Positions 34,650 through 47,500 of a DNA stretch of 64,000 nt are shown here, piece after piece. The stretch comes from Colias croceus. Lineage: Eukaryota > Arthropoda > Insecta > Lepidoptera > Pieridae. The position numbers and the translations under genes were made by a program. Location: positions 11,842,001-11,906,000 of the forward strand of contig NC_059538.1 of the NCBI RefSeq assembly GCF_905220415.1, in the 5' to 3' direction. Position 1 is the first letter of the stretch, and each line of letters opens with the position of its first letter. Under the pieces are notes generated by a model. That model saw nothing but the letters and a program-made list of their open reading frames with translations. It made no database searches and was not told the DNA's origin.

Positions 34650-35029
34650 TTAGTGAGTTCAATAGCACTATAGCATATTAACACGAAATCAATCAGTCTT
34701 TAAAAAAATGACAAAAAAAACCAAAATCAACTACCTACTACACTGAACACTCAATAAACACATATAAAAATCGCCTACCCTTAACTCCATAACAACCAAT
34801 ACTTCCTTTGATCCACGTCACACCCAACATCAAAAACGGGTTAACAATTTTTGAGAATTACCGCACGGATATACAAAGGGAGTGAAAATGCCTCACGATT
34901 GATTGAATTCCAACGAATATTCGAGTAATTTTCAAAAAGCCGATCTAGTGACGTGGGAAGTGAAATATTGCATTTTTGGAGATAATTTGGACAGTATTAA
35001 GCTGATATATTAAGTGTGTTTTATCTATA

Positions 35030-35190
35030 TCTATACTTTATATTATAAAGCTGAAGAGTTTGTTTGTTTGAACGCGCTAATCTCAGGAACTACTGGTCGA
35101 ATTTGAAAAATGCTTTCGGTGTTAGATAGCCCATTTATCGAGGAAGGCTTATAAGCTATATCACAAAGGCTATATAATATCAACACTCTT
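35030..35190 (+). repeat. Helitron-like family A, 3'-truncated
   Basis: It starts TCTATACTTTATATTATAAAG and is clear to 'ATTTATCGAGGAAGGCTTAT', then loses similarity before the hairpin and CTAG. Confidence 0.65.
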
Positions 35191-35260
35191 AGAATAAACT
35201 ATATGAAATTCCAAAAAAACTTGAACTTATTTTTACATTTTCCTTGTTTCTACATGCGTT

Positions 35261-35850
35261 AATAAAATAAAATAAAATAATATTTATTTGCTTAAACATG
35301 GTACAGAGAGATGTCAAAATATTTCGATTGTTCATCATGTTTTGCTTAGTCTAAAGCATGCAAATACTGTCTCAATTTATATTAAATACAATATTGAAAT
35401 TAATCACTTTGCAATTGACAAATATCATTCCACAATAATTACATTTAAAGGCTATACATACAATTATAATAATTAACATTTGTGATCAAAAAATTCTTTT
35501 AAGCTATAAAAACAATTTAAGATCAACCATTTCTTTAGTTTATTTTTATATACATTAAATGTTTGGTTTCGTATACATTTAGGAATACGGTTAAATATTT
35601 TTATGAGCATGATAGGCCCACTTTTAGAGTAAAGCGCAGTTTTACAACGTGGCACACTAAGTTTATCAGGGTCTCTAGAGGGAATAATGCTCACGTTAGC
35701 CGCCCTTGTGAAATATTGGGGGTGTTTTTTTACGAAGATACAGCTCTCCAGTATGTACATGGAAGTCAGAGTCAGAACGTTTAATTTTCTAAATAGTGGC
35801 CGACAGCTTTCTAAATAAGAGATCATAATCATAACAGATACAAAGATTAA
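35261..35850 (-). mobile_element. 5'-truncated LINE, reverse-transcriptase C-terminal remnant
   Basis: The minus-strand frame at 35473-35856 ends in a typical LINE C terminus: a Leu-Phe-Arg-Lys-Leu...Leu-Thr stretch, 'YILESCIFVKKH', then a Lys-rich 'FNVYKNKLKKWL' segment and a stop. On - a short 3' region ends in a TTTTA-type tail (35261-35280). The domain upstream (catalytic RT) is absent. CR1/Jockey-like by general appearance; the clade is not fixed. Confidence 0.65.
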
Positions 35851-37575
35851 AACCAAAGAGGTTAATCAGGAAACATTAAGAGTCCCCAGATTTAGGAGAT
35901 TAATTCTAACGATAACCACTTGAGCGGTTAATTTCTTTTGATGTTCGCCGCAATTTTATCAAATTTCCTGTTACAGCCTTCGGCATCTATTGAACTTTCA
36001 TCTTTTGTCGAGGAGATTGCATGATATTGATTTTTGTATACATATTTTAATCTTTCCCCCCGTTTTCATTCAAAGGAATAAACAAATGTTATTCAAATAG
36101 ACTGGTTGAGTTTCGCGATTTCATCGACGTTATATAAGTTTTTATTTCATGAATCGATACCTAGCATACAAGTATTTTTATATACCTAAAAGCTTATACT
36201 CAGATATAAAATATAAAAGCTAAATCAGAAAAGCTGACTTTTATTGTTCTTTAAATACGTATTTCGGATATATTTTGTATTTTTATGAGTGAAAAATGTT
36301 GTTATAATGTTATTAAAATAAGATAAAAGAAAATTTGTAAAATGACTGCTTCAACAAATTTCAATAAAAATGTAATTATTGTAATAGATACGATAGGGAG
36401 TAATTATTTACCATAATTATTAATACGAGCGATTTTTTAGGTTCTCCTATTTATTATAGGTAAAATACAACAATCTCATCCCACAATTTAGTGTTGACCC
36501 TTTAAAAACAAACAAACACAAACAAACAATAAAAATATTATGCATAACAAAAGTTTCATATCGAAACGGTCGGCCGTAAACTGTTCGGAGTGAGTTAAAA
36601 ATGAACGAGTCGTCGGAAATTAAAAAACTTATTTACGACGCAACCTCCAAGTAAATGTATATTTTTTCGAGTATCAAGAATGAATGAATACATAATTTAA
36701 ATGCAACAGGTTTATGGCGTGCGAAAGGTTTTTGAACAATAAGAAAAAACAACCCGTAAACTGCAGACGTCTTTCATAAACCTGTAGTTGATTAAAATCT
36801 TAGCAAAAAAAAAAAAAGTTCATGGACCGATTGCTAATTTCCAAGACATATACTTCGTAATACATATATAGTGTATTTGTAAATTATGATATATTTCCCT
36901 TTAATATTGTGTAAAGAATTGAAAAAAAAATTGAAGAAATTGGTAGTGGAATTTTAATACTTGTAAAACCGTTTAATATTATTTTACGTTAATATATTTT
37001 TTTATGGGAATAAGCCAAGTTCGCGTAAGTTTTCATAGTAAAATCACAGGTAAAATTACTACATAAAACTGTAATCCGCACCACGCTTCGCTCGGTAGCA
37101 CGCCTCACCGCGTCTCACGAGCAGGCCGCACTGATAGGCTATTTTTATGTTTATCCACTATTTTTTTACTGAACTAGATGCCTTGAACTCTATACTAAGT
37201 CAGTTAATTGATTAAAGCAACATTGAATAAAATGTGTATGATAAAATATGGATGAAAAAAGAAAACATTATTTGGCGATAAAATATGTAATTAAAAGTAT
37301 ACTTGGAATTGTTAAACACAATAAAAACAGTGTATCTTTTACAATTATGACGAATTTACACTTCTCAAACTAAAGTCTTTCAAACATTTCAATTTTATAC
37401 TTCGGTACAAAATTGAAAGATTTTAAGGAACGCATTCAATGCATTGCCAAGCATTCAAAATATACTGTGGACATAAAGAATCAGACAATATAGTAATTCT
37501 AAACATCGACCATATACTTGGGTATAACACGCTAGAGACTAGACTCATTTTTATTTTATACTCTATTCTATTTTT
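35851..37575. other. Intergenic, nothing firm
   Basis: AT-rich DNA. A CpG-richer patch at 36560-36650 holds a short ATG frame of 17 codons ending near a GTAAAT; it could be a first exon but has no further support. Confidence 0.4.
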
Positions 37576-37580
37576 TTATT

Positions 37581-37740
37581 TCAAACTCAAAACTCAAACA
37601 TTTATTTATTCAATTAGACTTCTTCAAGAAGCACTTTTGAAACGTCATATTTTTACATATTTTTAACATTTACCACCGATTCGGAAAGCAGTATCTATGG
37701 AGAGGAACCGGCAAGAAACTCCATAGTTGCTCTATTTACT
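37581..37740 (-). repeat. Retroposon, (TTTGAG)n-tail family
   Basis: Reverse-orientation copy: on + 'TCAAACTCAAAACTCAAAC', then 'GCACTTTTGAAACGTCATA', 'CACCGATTCGGAAAGCAGTA' and 'GAAACTCCATAGTTGCTC'. Confidence 0.65.
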
Positions 37741-38125
37741 AATGTCAGTATTACAATTTAATTACAAAATATGTAACTGTGTATTATCATAATATGCCAA
37801 AGAACTCCTATTAACCACATGGACAAAATCTAAACAAAACAGTGTCCGACGAGAACATAAAACGCATTTACCACACGACCTCCTCAGTCTTACAACATAA
37901 TCCTATCCACCATTAGTCGTAGTTACGAACTAAATGAAATAAATTCGAATTACCTCGTGAGTGTAAACACCGGCGATTTTTTTACATTTGCCACATTTAC
38001 GCGCGCTAGGGTTGTCGCAGAATAAATGATATAAACGTTCATTCTTGCTAAACGTTTGAGATAATATTATGTACTAAGTAGTGAATATACGGCATAGTAT
38101 TTTCATGTGTCTGATTTCGTTCTAC

Positions 38126-38225
38126 TAGTAATATTATAAAATAATGCAAATGTTTGTGAGGGTGTATATTTGTTATTCTTTCACATAAAAACTACTTTAC
38201 CGATTACAATGATATTTGATAGCCC
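38126..38225 (+). repeat. Helitron-like family B variant, fragment
   Basis: It holds 'CTAGTAATATTATAAAATA', 'GTTTGTGAGGGTGTA' and 'CCGATTACAATGATATTTG', as in the 1307 and 48610 copies; the 3' half is missing. Confidence 0.45.
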
Positions 38226-38790
38226 AATAATGCCGGTATCGTTTGTATTGAAATAATATAGAATACTTTGATATAATTAATCTTCATTTCTAAACCCACG
38301 CAAGACACGCTAATAATATAAATGTGAATATTTTAAATATAAATGTGCTTTCATGGATTCAAGGCTAAATTACTGTACCGATTTTGATAAAAATTATCAT
38401 GTGACTAATCGAAGATCCCAAATCCCATATTAGGATATATGTTTTGTTTTATTGGTATTACTAACAACCTCGACGATTACGTGAAAAATAATAAGACACA
38501 AAACTAGTTCTCTATAATAATAAAGAAAATGATTAAGTTCCACAAAGCTATTGTTCCCAATGGGACGGACTCTAACTAAAACACAGGAAATTGCAATTTA
38601 AAAATTTACAGACAGATTGCATCAACGTGAAACTGAAATAACTTACGGTGAAAAATTGCATAATATTTTTCCTAAGCTCTACTAATATACTGATAAGTAG
38701 TATTTATTTCTTGAAAACTTTTAACTTTGTTGTAAAACGTAATCAAACAAAGCGTATCATTATCTGTTTGTGATTATTTATATAATAAGA

Positions 38791-38964
38791 CTAGCTGCTC
38801 CGCGCGGCTTTGTGGGTCGTAGCGTGATGATATAATATAGCCTATAACCTTCCTCGATAAATGGGCTATCTAACACCGAAAGAATTTTTGAAATCGGACC
38901 CGTAGTTCCCGAGATTATCGCCTTCAAACAAACAAACTCCTCATCTTTATAATATTAGTATAGA
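38791..38964 (-). mobile_element. Helitron-like repeat, family A
   Basis: A reversed copy with an internal deletion just after the terminal hairpin: A|CTAGCTGCTCCGCGCGG ... AGTATAGA|T. Confidence 0.72.
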
Positions 38965-39026
38965 TTGTTAAATATGTTTTTGCAAAAAGGAATAAGAAGA
39001 TCGTAAAATCGATACAATTTCATTTA

Positions 39027-39110
39027 TCAAATTTCACCACGCATACAAGTACAGTCACATGCAGAAATATAACCTCGACAATATAATATATCTGTGATTC
39101 TCATCGTGCC
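39027..39110 (-). CDS. Candidate last exon of the SLC6-like gene (weak)
   Basis: After a TTTCTGTAAACAG acceptor a phase-0 frame of 27 codons ends in TGA. The phase fits the donor of the exon at 41413-41574, whose terminal exon is missing. The peptide is short, Cys-rich and shows no SLC6 feature, so this is only a placeholder; the true exon may lie elsewhere or outside the window. Confidence 0.12.
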   Translation of the reverse strand, partial: GTMRITDILYCRGYISACDCTCMRGEI

Positions 39111-39316
39111 CTGTTTACAGAAACCGATATTAGTTCGCGCGATCTTGTTTATTTGCAATATACCCGCAAGATTGTGTGAAATGACTTTTTCAGTCGAGTG
39201 TACTTTTAGAGCGAGTGGGATACCAAAGGAAATCGAAATTTGCTGATAGCTTGGATAATTGTAAAACATTGACCGATGATATCCAAATGAGACGTATTTG
39301 TATCAAATATAATTTA

Positions 39317-39425
39317 CTAGCTTTCCACTGCGGCTTCGCCTGCTTTATCTAAAACCTAATAAATTATATACTAAAACCTTCCTCGGGAATCAATTTATCT
39401 AATAGAAAAAACCATATCAGAACAA
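39317..39425 (-). repeat. Helitron-like family C fragment
   Basis: On + it starts A|CTAGCTTTCCACTGCGG, continues 'TATCTAAAACCTAATAAATT', and stops after the middle of the family C body. Confidence 0.55.
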
Positions 39426-40393
39426 ATATACGGTCTATCAAAAAGTGTACATTGTCAAAGTAAACTAACGTTCTATAAGCGTCTAATCCTATTATATTTT
39501 GTTTGCTAATATTATCAACGTAAAGTTTTGCTTACTCTTTCTCCCAACGACTATGTTATTTGGTATTTGGTAAAAGCATATACACTTATAATTTTGAAAT
39601 GGAACTACAAAGCCAGTCTAAACTCATTAAGAGGTTAAATAAAGGCCACTTCACACAGGCATAATATTTATTTAATATCAAACATGCTTTTCGTGTTCCA
39701 AATGTACTTCACCACGTGTCGACCGACGCGATATCGTATCGTATCGTATGTCCAGCTTGTATGCGTTAAGATCGGCTTTCTCGAAGAGGTAACTACTGAG
39801 CTCACGGGGAGCTCGAGATCCGATGTACTGTAATGTAATAAATTTAGATAGTTATTTTAACAAAATAGTTACAGATATATCGCGGGCAACCGTCGTTTGT
39901 AAAGTGACGGACGCCAAATGTAAACGGAGGAAGTTATACAATTTGCCTGTGACTTGTTAAAATATATAAAATGAGTATAATTCAAAATCTTCATTATATA
40001 TAATTTGTATACTTCAAGAAATCAAGTTTCGTATCGATTGAGCTCAAAACTATATAAGGAAAACAATGTGCTTTAGGAATATTTTTATCCACTTTTCCTG
40101 GTTTCATATTATCTACGGCAGAGTATGTATAACTAGTATAATAGATATAATCAGTAGAATATACATATATATTTATAACTTACGACACGAGAATCATATA
40201 GCTTCCTCAATCGCCTTATAAGAAAATCCCTTGGACCCCAGTTTGGTAGCGGCTTAAACAATTGCTGGAAGCCCTAAAAAAAAATATTCTCTACATCGTC
40301 AATCATCCATTTCGAACATCTTCAATGCCTATTTGTAAGTAGACATATGAAATCGATATATTTTCTAAACCTACACGAAATAAATATTAATTA

Positions 40394-40630
40394 CTAGGTT
40401 TCCGCCCGCGGCTTCGCCCGCGCAGTCAAAGAAAAACCCACATAGTTCCCGTTCCCGTGGGATTTCCGGGATTGCTTCATTTTCCCGGGATAGAAAGTAG
40501 CCTATGTCCTTCCTCGGGAATCAAAATATCTCCATACCAAATTTCATGAAAATCGATTCATTAATTTAGGCGTGATTGAGTAACAGACAGACAGACAGAG
40601 CTACTTTCGCATTTATAATATTAGCATGGA
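40394..40630 (-). mobile_element. Helitron-like repeat, family B (Lep1-like)
   Basis: A complete reversed copy: A|CTAGGTTTCCGCCCGCGG ... AGCATGGA. It is very similar to 7464-7699 in reverse. Confidence 0.75.
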
Positions 40631-40719
40631 CACTAAATAAATATAAATAAATTGGAATACTACTATTCAATTCATTCATCTTTGAGACGGCTTAACCTTA
40701 AAAAATGTCATACGCACAT

Positions 40720-41385
40720 AAATAAATAAAATAAAATAAATAAATAAAATATCCTTTATTGAATTATTATGTACATTAATGGACGACTAAGATCCGTTAG
40801 ACAAAAATAAAATACAAGAGTTACATTACATTACACAGTTATTGAAATAATACAAAAAAGAATCAATTTAAAAATCATAATATTAACGCAGAAGCCGGGC
40901 ATAAAATGCCAAGATGCTGCTACCAAAATTCGTTAAAGCATTTATAATCGAGTTACTAGAAGTAAAAAGAATATTCCTAAATCTAGCAACCCGATGCCTG
41001 ATCAATGCATCGAGAACCGGCACGCGGGCTTCCGCGAACATGCTAGACGCGCTACACCAACGCGGTAGTTTGAATAAAATTCGGAACGAATCATTGTATT
41101 GTACCCTAAAAATTCGATAATTTTCTTTTTTATACCTTGTCCACAGTTGTGGAGTATATAGAGCGGTGCAATAAGCTTTGAACAGTAATATTTTTGCATC
41201 TCTTTCGCACTTATTAAATTTTCTACCGATCATGTTAGCACGCGCAGCCAGAGAACGCCTCTCTCTGTCTATATCGAGGTCATCTGTCAGATCAAACGAA
41301 ACTATATGTCCCAGGTAGCGGAAAGAATTAACAAATTTGAGCGGCTGATTATACAGATAAAACAAAACCGCAAGAAAAAAATCAT
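40720..41385 (-). mobile_element. 5'-truncated LINE, C-terminal RT remnant
   Basis: A 160-codon minus-strand frame (40883-41365, no true ATG) reads as the C-terminal region of a LINE polyprotein: 'FRYLGHIVSFDLTDD', 'RSLAARANMIGRKF', 'LLFKAYCTALYTPQLW' and 'PRWCSASSMFAEARV'. Its 3' region holds AATAAAGGAT and ends in a TTTATTTA-type tail (40720-40750). The endonuclease and catalytic RT are absent. It is inserted about 25 bp downstream of a splice donor of the SLC6-like gene. Confidence 0.75.
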
Positions 41386-41412
41386 AATAAAGATGACTTT
41401 TAATTCACTCAC

Positions 41413-41574
41413 CATTTTAAATTTAAACACGTATTTATATATCGCATACAAAGCTCCCAATACCATTGGTATCGCTAGAAAGTAAATAAGTTCTCCGTAA
41501 AATGGATAGTCCTCGGATAGATAGGCCAGGCTCGAAACTCCGAAGTATCCCTCCATCATGATGTAGATCTTTAT
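41413..41574 (-). CDS. SLC6-like gene, exon 13 (TM11-12)
   Basis: 54 codons, phase 0 to phase 0, between ATTTTAG and GTGAGT. After 'YLSEDYPFYGELIYFLAIPM' the final helix ends in Tyr-Lys-Tyr-Val-Phe-Lys, resembling the Y.YP.W...I...L helix at the end of SLC6 proteins. Confidence 0.7.
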
Positions 41575-44500
41575 CTAAAATTATTTATTAATAAATGTAC
41601 ACGCTAACTTTGTTGATCGTAGAATACCATTATTTCTAAATACAGTTTGTTTCAAAGATTCTAAAATTATTAATTGTACACTTGAAGATGTTTTACGGTT
41701 TTTAGGGTTCCGTATCCAAAAGTATGACATACAGCCTGGAGACAGACAGACAGCTAGAAAGCTGAAATTCCCGTTTCTGTGAAATTTTCGACATAAAAAC
41801 TATCCTATGTGTTAATCCAAGTTACCGATACATTACTTATACATAGAGTTACATACACATAGAGATGTGTATGCCCAATTAAAAAAAAATTGGTTCAGCA
41901 GTTTTTGCGTGAAGGAGTAAGAAAGAAACAAGCACACAAACTTCCGCATTAGGATTAAAATAACATATTAATTAAGCATAATATATGCTACTAACCGTAT
42001 AAAAAACGGGTGTAATCCAAAACGTAATAACTCTCAACTTAGTCGGTCTGACACCAGAGAAAAACGTCAGATCATCCACAAGCCTGCCCATTGGATACAT
42101 GTAGAATATTATAAGAACCTCCATTAGTGTTGATACTGCTATGCAGAAGAAACAGAGGCAAGATAGTACCTGAAAATTTATAATAATTTAATTTAAAATA
42201 AGCTATGGAACACATTACCTAACCACACATTACCTAACTTTACCCTGCATTGCGCAATTAGGTATTCGAATATTATGGTAAATAATATCTAATAATTATG
42301 TTTTAGTAAAATAAAATATATTAATAATTATATTATAAATATATAATATATTATAAATAAAATAACGTGTGGTGCCGGCCTAGAATATATTATATATTAA
42401 TAATTATATAATATATTATAAATAAAATAACGTGTGGTGCCGGCCTAGAATAGCACTACCCCATCTCTACCCGTGGGTGTCGTAAAAGGCGACTAAGGGT
42501 TAACTACATGCAAACGGGCAGCAGCGTTATGCATGATCTCCCCCACCATCAACTGCGCTCGCCAACCCGCCTGCCAAGCGTGGCGAGTATTGGCATTCTT
42601 TCCCCCCAAAAAGATACACATAAAAACACATGAATAGTGCAACAACAACCAGGCCCCTAGTACCCGGCAGCTCCGCTATTCCTGGCTACGGTAGCGGCCA
42701 TGGTAACGGCGGGGCAAGGGGTGCTAAGAATCACCGGAAGCGATCCGGCTACCACTCCCGACGACCCCTGGCCCTGGTAACATACAACGCACGCACGTTG
42801 AGGACGGACGAAAAGATTGTTGAGCTGGAAGAAGAATTGAGTAAGTTACGCTGGGATGTCATAGGGTTATCAGAAGTCCGAAGACAGGGGGAGGACACGA
42901 TAACGTTGACATCCGGTAATTTATTCTTCTACCGGGAGGGCGACCAACAGTCCCAAGGTGGAATAGGGTTTATCGTTCGCAGACCCCTCATTAACAACAT
43001 CATATCCATCGAAAGTATGTCGAGCAGGGTAGCGTACCTGATCCTCAAAATATCTGATAGATATTCTTTAAAGGTGATTCAGGTCTACGCTCCGACCTCG
43101 GCACACTCAGATGAAGATGTGGAGGTAATGTATGAGGACATCAGTAAAGCCATACACACCTCGAAAACACATTTCAATGTTGTGATGGGGGATTTCAACG
43201 CGAAACTGGGCAAAAGAGGCGATGATGAGTTGAGAGTGGGGCAATTTGGATTTGGGCAGCGCAACCCGAGGGGCCAGAGGCTCGCTGAGTTTCTGGAGAA
43301 AGAAGGACTCTTCATGATGAATTCCTTTTTCCAGAAATCTCCGCATAGGAAGTGGACCTGGATAAGCCCCGACGGTAAAACGAGGAATGAGATTGACTTT
43401 ATCATGACTACAAAGAGACATATATTCAATGATGTTTCTGTGATCAACAGGGTCAAAACCGGCAGCGATCACCGTATGGTAAGAGGCACATTGAATATAG
43501 ATGTGAAACTCGAAAGGTCTCGCTTGATTAAGTCAACTCTTCGACCGTTCCGCACCCTAATTCAGAACCCCGAAGGCTTTCAACTCGAGCTCCAAAATCG
43601 CTTCGCTTGCCTAGGCGATGACGTATCTGTGGACGATATGAACAACAGGCTTATCGAAACGATTCGTACGGTAGGGTTGCATCACTGCAAGATTCCCCGT
43701 AAGAATCGAACACAAAAACTTTCCGACCATACCCTCAAGCTCCTGGCAGAGCGACGCTCTTTGCTACTGAATACTTCCGATGAAGCGAAGTCATATAGGC
43801 AGCTCAATAGACGAATTACAAAGTCCTTGCGACACGATATCCGCTCCTTCAATACAAAAAACATTGAAGAAGCGATACAGCGAAATAAAGGCTCAAAAGT
43901 GTTCGCAAGAGATGGATCTATTGGGCAAAGCCGGTTGACTAAGCTGAAGACGGATAGTGGCAAAATTGTGTCGTCTCAACCGGAGCTACTAGGCGAGGTC
44001 GAGAAGTTTTATGGACGCCTTTACACCTCCATTGCTAAGCCTGTTGCGAGTCCGGCGAAAGATCCTAGAGCCCGACTAACCCGACATTACACCGAAGATA
44101 TCCCGGACATCAGCCTGTACGAGATTAGAATGGCTCTCAAACAGCTTAAGAACAACAAGGCGCCGGGTGAGGATGGAATCACATCTGAGCTTCTGAGAGC
44201 GGGTGGCACACCAATCCTCAGAGTGCTACAGAGGTTATTCACTTCCACCTTACTCGAGGGCACTGCGCCAAAAGCATGGAGCAGCAGTATGGTTGTCCTC
44301 TTCTTCAAAAAGGGAGACAAAACCCTGTTGAAGAACTACAGGCCAATATCACTGCTGAGCCATGTTTATAAGCTGTTTTCGAGAGTCATTACGAATCGTC
44401 TCGAACGCAGGCTTGATGACTTCCAGCCTCCCGAACAAGCCGGTTTCCGAAGAGGCTTTAGCACCATGGACCACATACATACGCTGCGGCAGATTATACA

Positions 44501-47500
44501 GAAGACGGAGGAGTATAATCTGCCATTATGCTTGGCGTTTGTGGACTATGAAAAAGCCTTTGATTCGATCGAGACTTGGGCCGTATTGAGGTCTCTTCAG
44601 CGTTGCCGCATTGACTATCGGTATATCGAAGTGTTGAGAAGTTTGTATGAAAACGCCACTATCTCAGTCCGGGTTCAGGAGCATTGCACAAAGGCAATTC
44701 CTCTGCAGCGCGGGGTCCGACAAGGAGATGTTATTTCTCCGAAACTGTTTACCGCTGCTTTGGAAGATGTCTTCAAGCTCCTGGACTGGCAAGAACTTGG
44801 CATTAATGTTAATGGCGAGTACATCTCTCACCTTCGATTTGCCGACGATATCGTAGTCATGGCAGAATCCCTGGAAGACCTCAATACAATGCTCGGTGGC
44901 CTCTACAGAGTTTCACAACAAGTGGGCCTTAGCATGAACATGGATAAGACGAAAATCATGTCAAATGTCCATGTTGTGCCCACTCCGGTATCAGTTGGAA
45001 ACTCTATTCTCGAAGTTGTTGACGAATACGTTTACCTGGGACAAAGCGTCCAATTAGGTAAGTCCAATTTCGGGAAAGAGGTCAATCGTCGAATCCGACT
45101 CGGCTGGGCAGCGTTCGGGAAACTACGCAACATCTTTTCGTCCAAAATCCCTCAGTGCCTGAAGACGAAAGTCTTCGAGCAGTGTGTGTTACCGGTGTTG
45201 ACTTATGGATCTGAGACGTGGTCGCTAACCGCGGGCATGGTGCACAAGCTTCGCGTTGCTCAACGAGCTATGGAACGGGCTATGCTCGGGGTTTCTTTGC
45301 GTGATCGAATCAGAAATGAGGAGATCCGCAAAAGAACTAAAGTCACCGACATAGCCCACCGTATTAGTAAGTTGAAGTGGCGCTGGGCTGGGCATATAGC
45401 TCGCAGAACCGATGGCCGCTGGGGCAAAAAGGTTCTAGAGTGGCGACCACGTACAGGACGTCGCAGTGTGGGACGGCCTTCAACGAGGTGGACAGACGAC
45501 CTGATCAAAGTGGCGGGGAGCCGCTGGATTCAGGCCGCTGGTGATCGGTCGTTTTGGAAATCTTTGGGGGAGGCCTATGTCCTGCAGTGGACGTCTTGAA
45601 AGGCTGGAATGATGATGATGATGATGAAAATAAAATAAAAAGTTCATTTACATTGCCTTCACAAATCACAACTGAAAACTATTACAAACGAACGAAATAT
45701 TTAAGTATGTAGCATTTTCGTTGTGTAGGACTAGTGTCTGAACTCTGAAATAGGTCTGTAAAAGACCTGTAGTACAGATCACTAGCCCCCCTCGCGGATA
45801 GCTCTACTAAATACACTCATAGTTATAACTTGGTAATATTTGAATATTTATAAAATTCGATACAATTTGCTATCCTCTAATGTATGACATACAAGAGCCA
45901 ACTTTGATACAGTGCACATTATATTCGTCTAATTAAATTTCATTAAAAACACTATTTACCATCCTAGGAATGAACAGAAACACAATAATTCCGATGAGAA
46001 TTAAAAAACTTATGACCATATACGGCTTCAGGCATCGCCATTCGTTCAAAATAGCTTCTGTTAAACATTGAAATGTTATCACCTGTAATAATATTTATTA
46101 AAAAACATATTTATTTTCATTTAAAATTAACAAAAAAGCATATTTATTTTCATTCTTAAAAATTTTACATTTTATTTTAATCCTTTTTTCAAATGAATTC
46201 AAAAAAATGAGGAGGTTCTCAAGTTTGTTACGTTAGAACTTTCGATTGCAAGAACCGATTTTGATGATTTTTTTTATCTGAAAGTTGGCGTCTGCAGACC
46301 ATTTAGGAGTCTAATTTTGACAATTTAAATGTGGCTTAGGAATTTTGGTAAAATAATTATCTCATAATAAAATATGTAGCAAAATTCAAATTAATGAATA
46401 TATTATATTATCATCGGAACAATTATAAAAACTTACAATAATCAAATACTCGTTGACAAAATTGAGTCCAAAGAATATAATTCCAAAAAGATCACCCAAA
46501 TAGAACTGAGAGAAATATATTGGCCACAGATAAAAAAGACTGAACGGACCTGTAAATAACATTAATTTTCACTAGCTGTGCTCCGTGGTTTTTTTTTAGA
46601 TTCTATGCAATGTTCTTATACTTAACTAGCTGCTCCGCGCGGTTTCACCCCCGTGGCTCCACCCCTGTTGGTCATAACGTGATGTTATAGCCTATAACCT
46701 TCCTCGATAAATGGGCTATCGAACACCGAAAGAATTTTTCAAATCGGACCAGTAGTTCCCGAGATTAGCGCGTTCAAACAAACAAACAAACAAACTTTTC
46801 AGCTTTATAATATTAGTATAGATAACGCTGATAACAAGTTTTCGTTTACACTAAAAGATCACGAAATAATGCTTTTGCTCTAGCTCTATGTTCGTTTGAT
46901 GTAAATGCACCGTAAAGGGTAGAATAATATAAACTAATATTATATAGCTGAACAGTTTGTTTGTTTGAACGCGCATTTCTCAAGAACTACTGGTCCGATT
47001 TGAAAATTTCCTTCGATAGCCCATTTATCGAGGAAGGCTATAGAATATATATCTTCACGCTAAGACCAACAGAAGCGGAGCCATGCGGGTGAAACCGCGG
47101 AGCGCAGCTAGTAATTATATAATTTAATAAATATATTACATAAGGCCATAAAATATATATTTACTATAAATTCTCTCCTGAAGTGGAGCTTTAACCATGT
47201 TATCACAATACATTTTCAAAAGATACGACACGAATCCTCTGAATATGTTGAAAATTGCATTTGATGTTACAATTAGAGAACTATCTTGTATCGGTTTGAT
47301 CTGTAATACAATATGTTAAGTTAGGAAAGTAACCATTTTACCATTTACTGATAAAGTCACTAATAAGCTTTGAATAATAGAATACATTGGATAATTATGC
47401 GGGATTCGAACTAGCGTCTTTCGCCGTACTATTTACGAACTAACTTAATATTTTGTGATACTGTGGTCTACCCAACCACACATAATATGCTAAAAATAAT

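Noticed and set aside
39650..39965. Possible transposon with GGCCACTTCACACAGGC tip
   Set aside because: The right-hand counterpart is too weak and no target duplication was found.
41302..41400. Extension of the SLC6-like protein past exon 13 into the same open frame
   Set aside because: A perfect GTGAGT donor lies at the end of exon 13, and the extension reads into a LINE fragment.
43085..43963. Antisense frames of about 90-120 codons over the RTE ORF
   Set aside because: They are shadows of the real coding strand and contain no motif.
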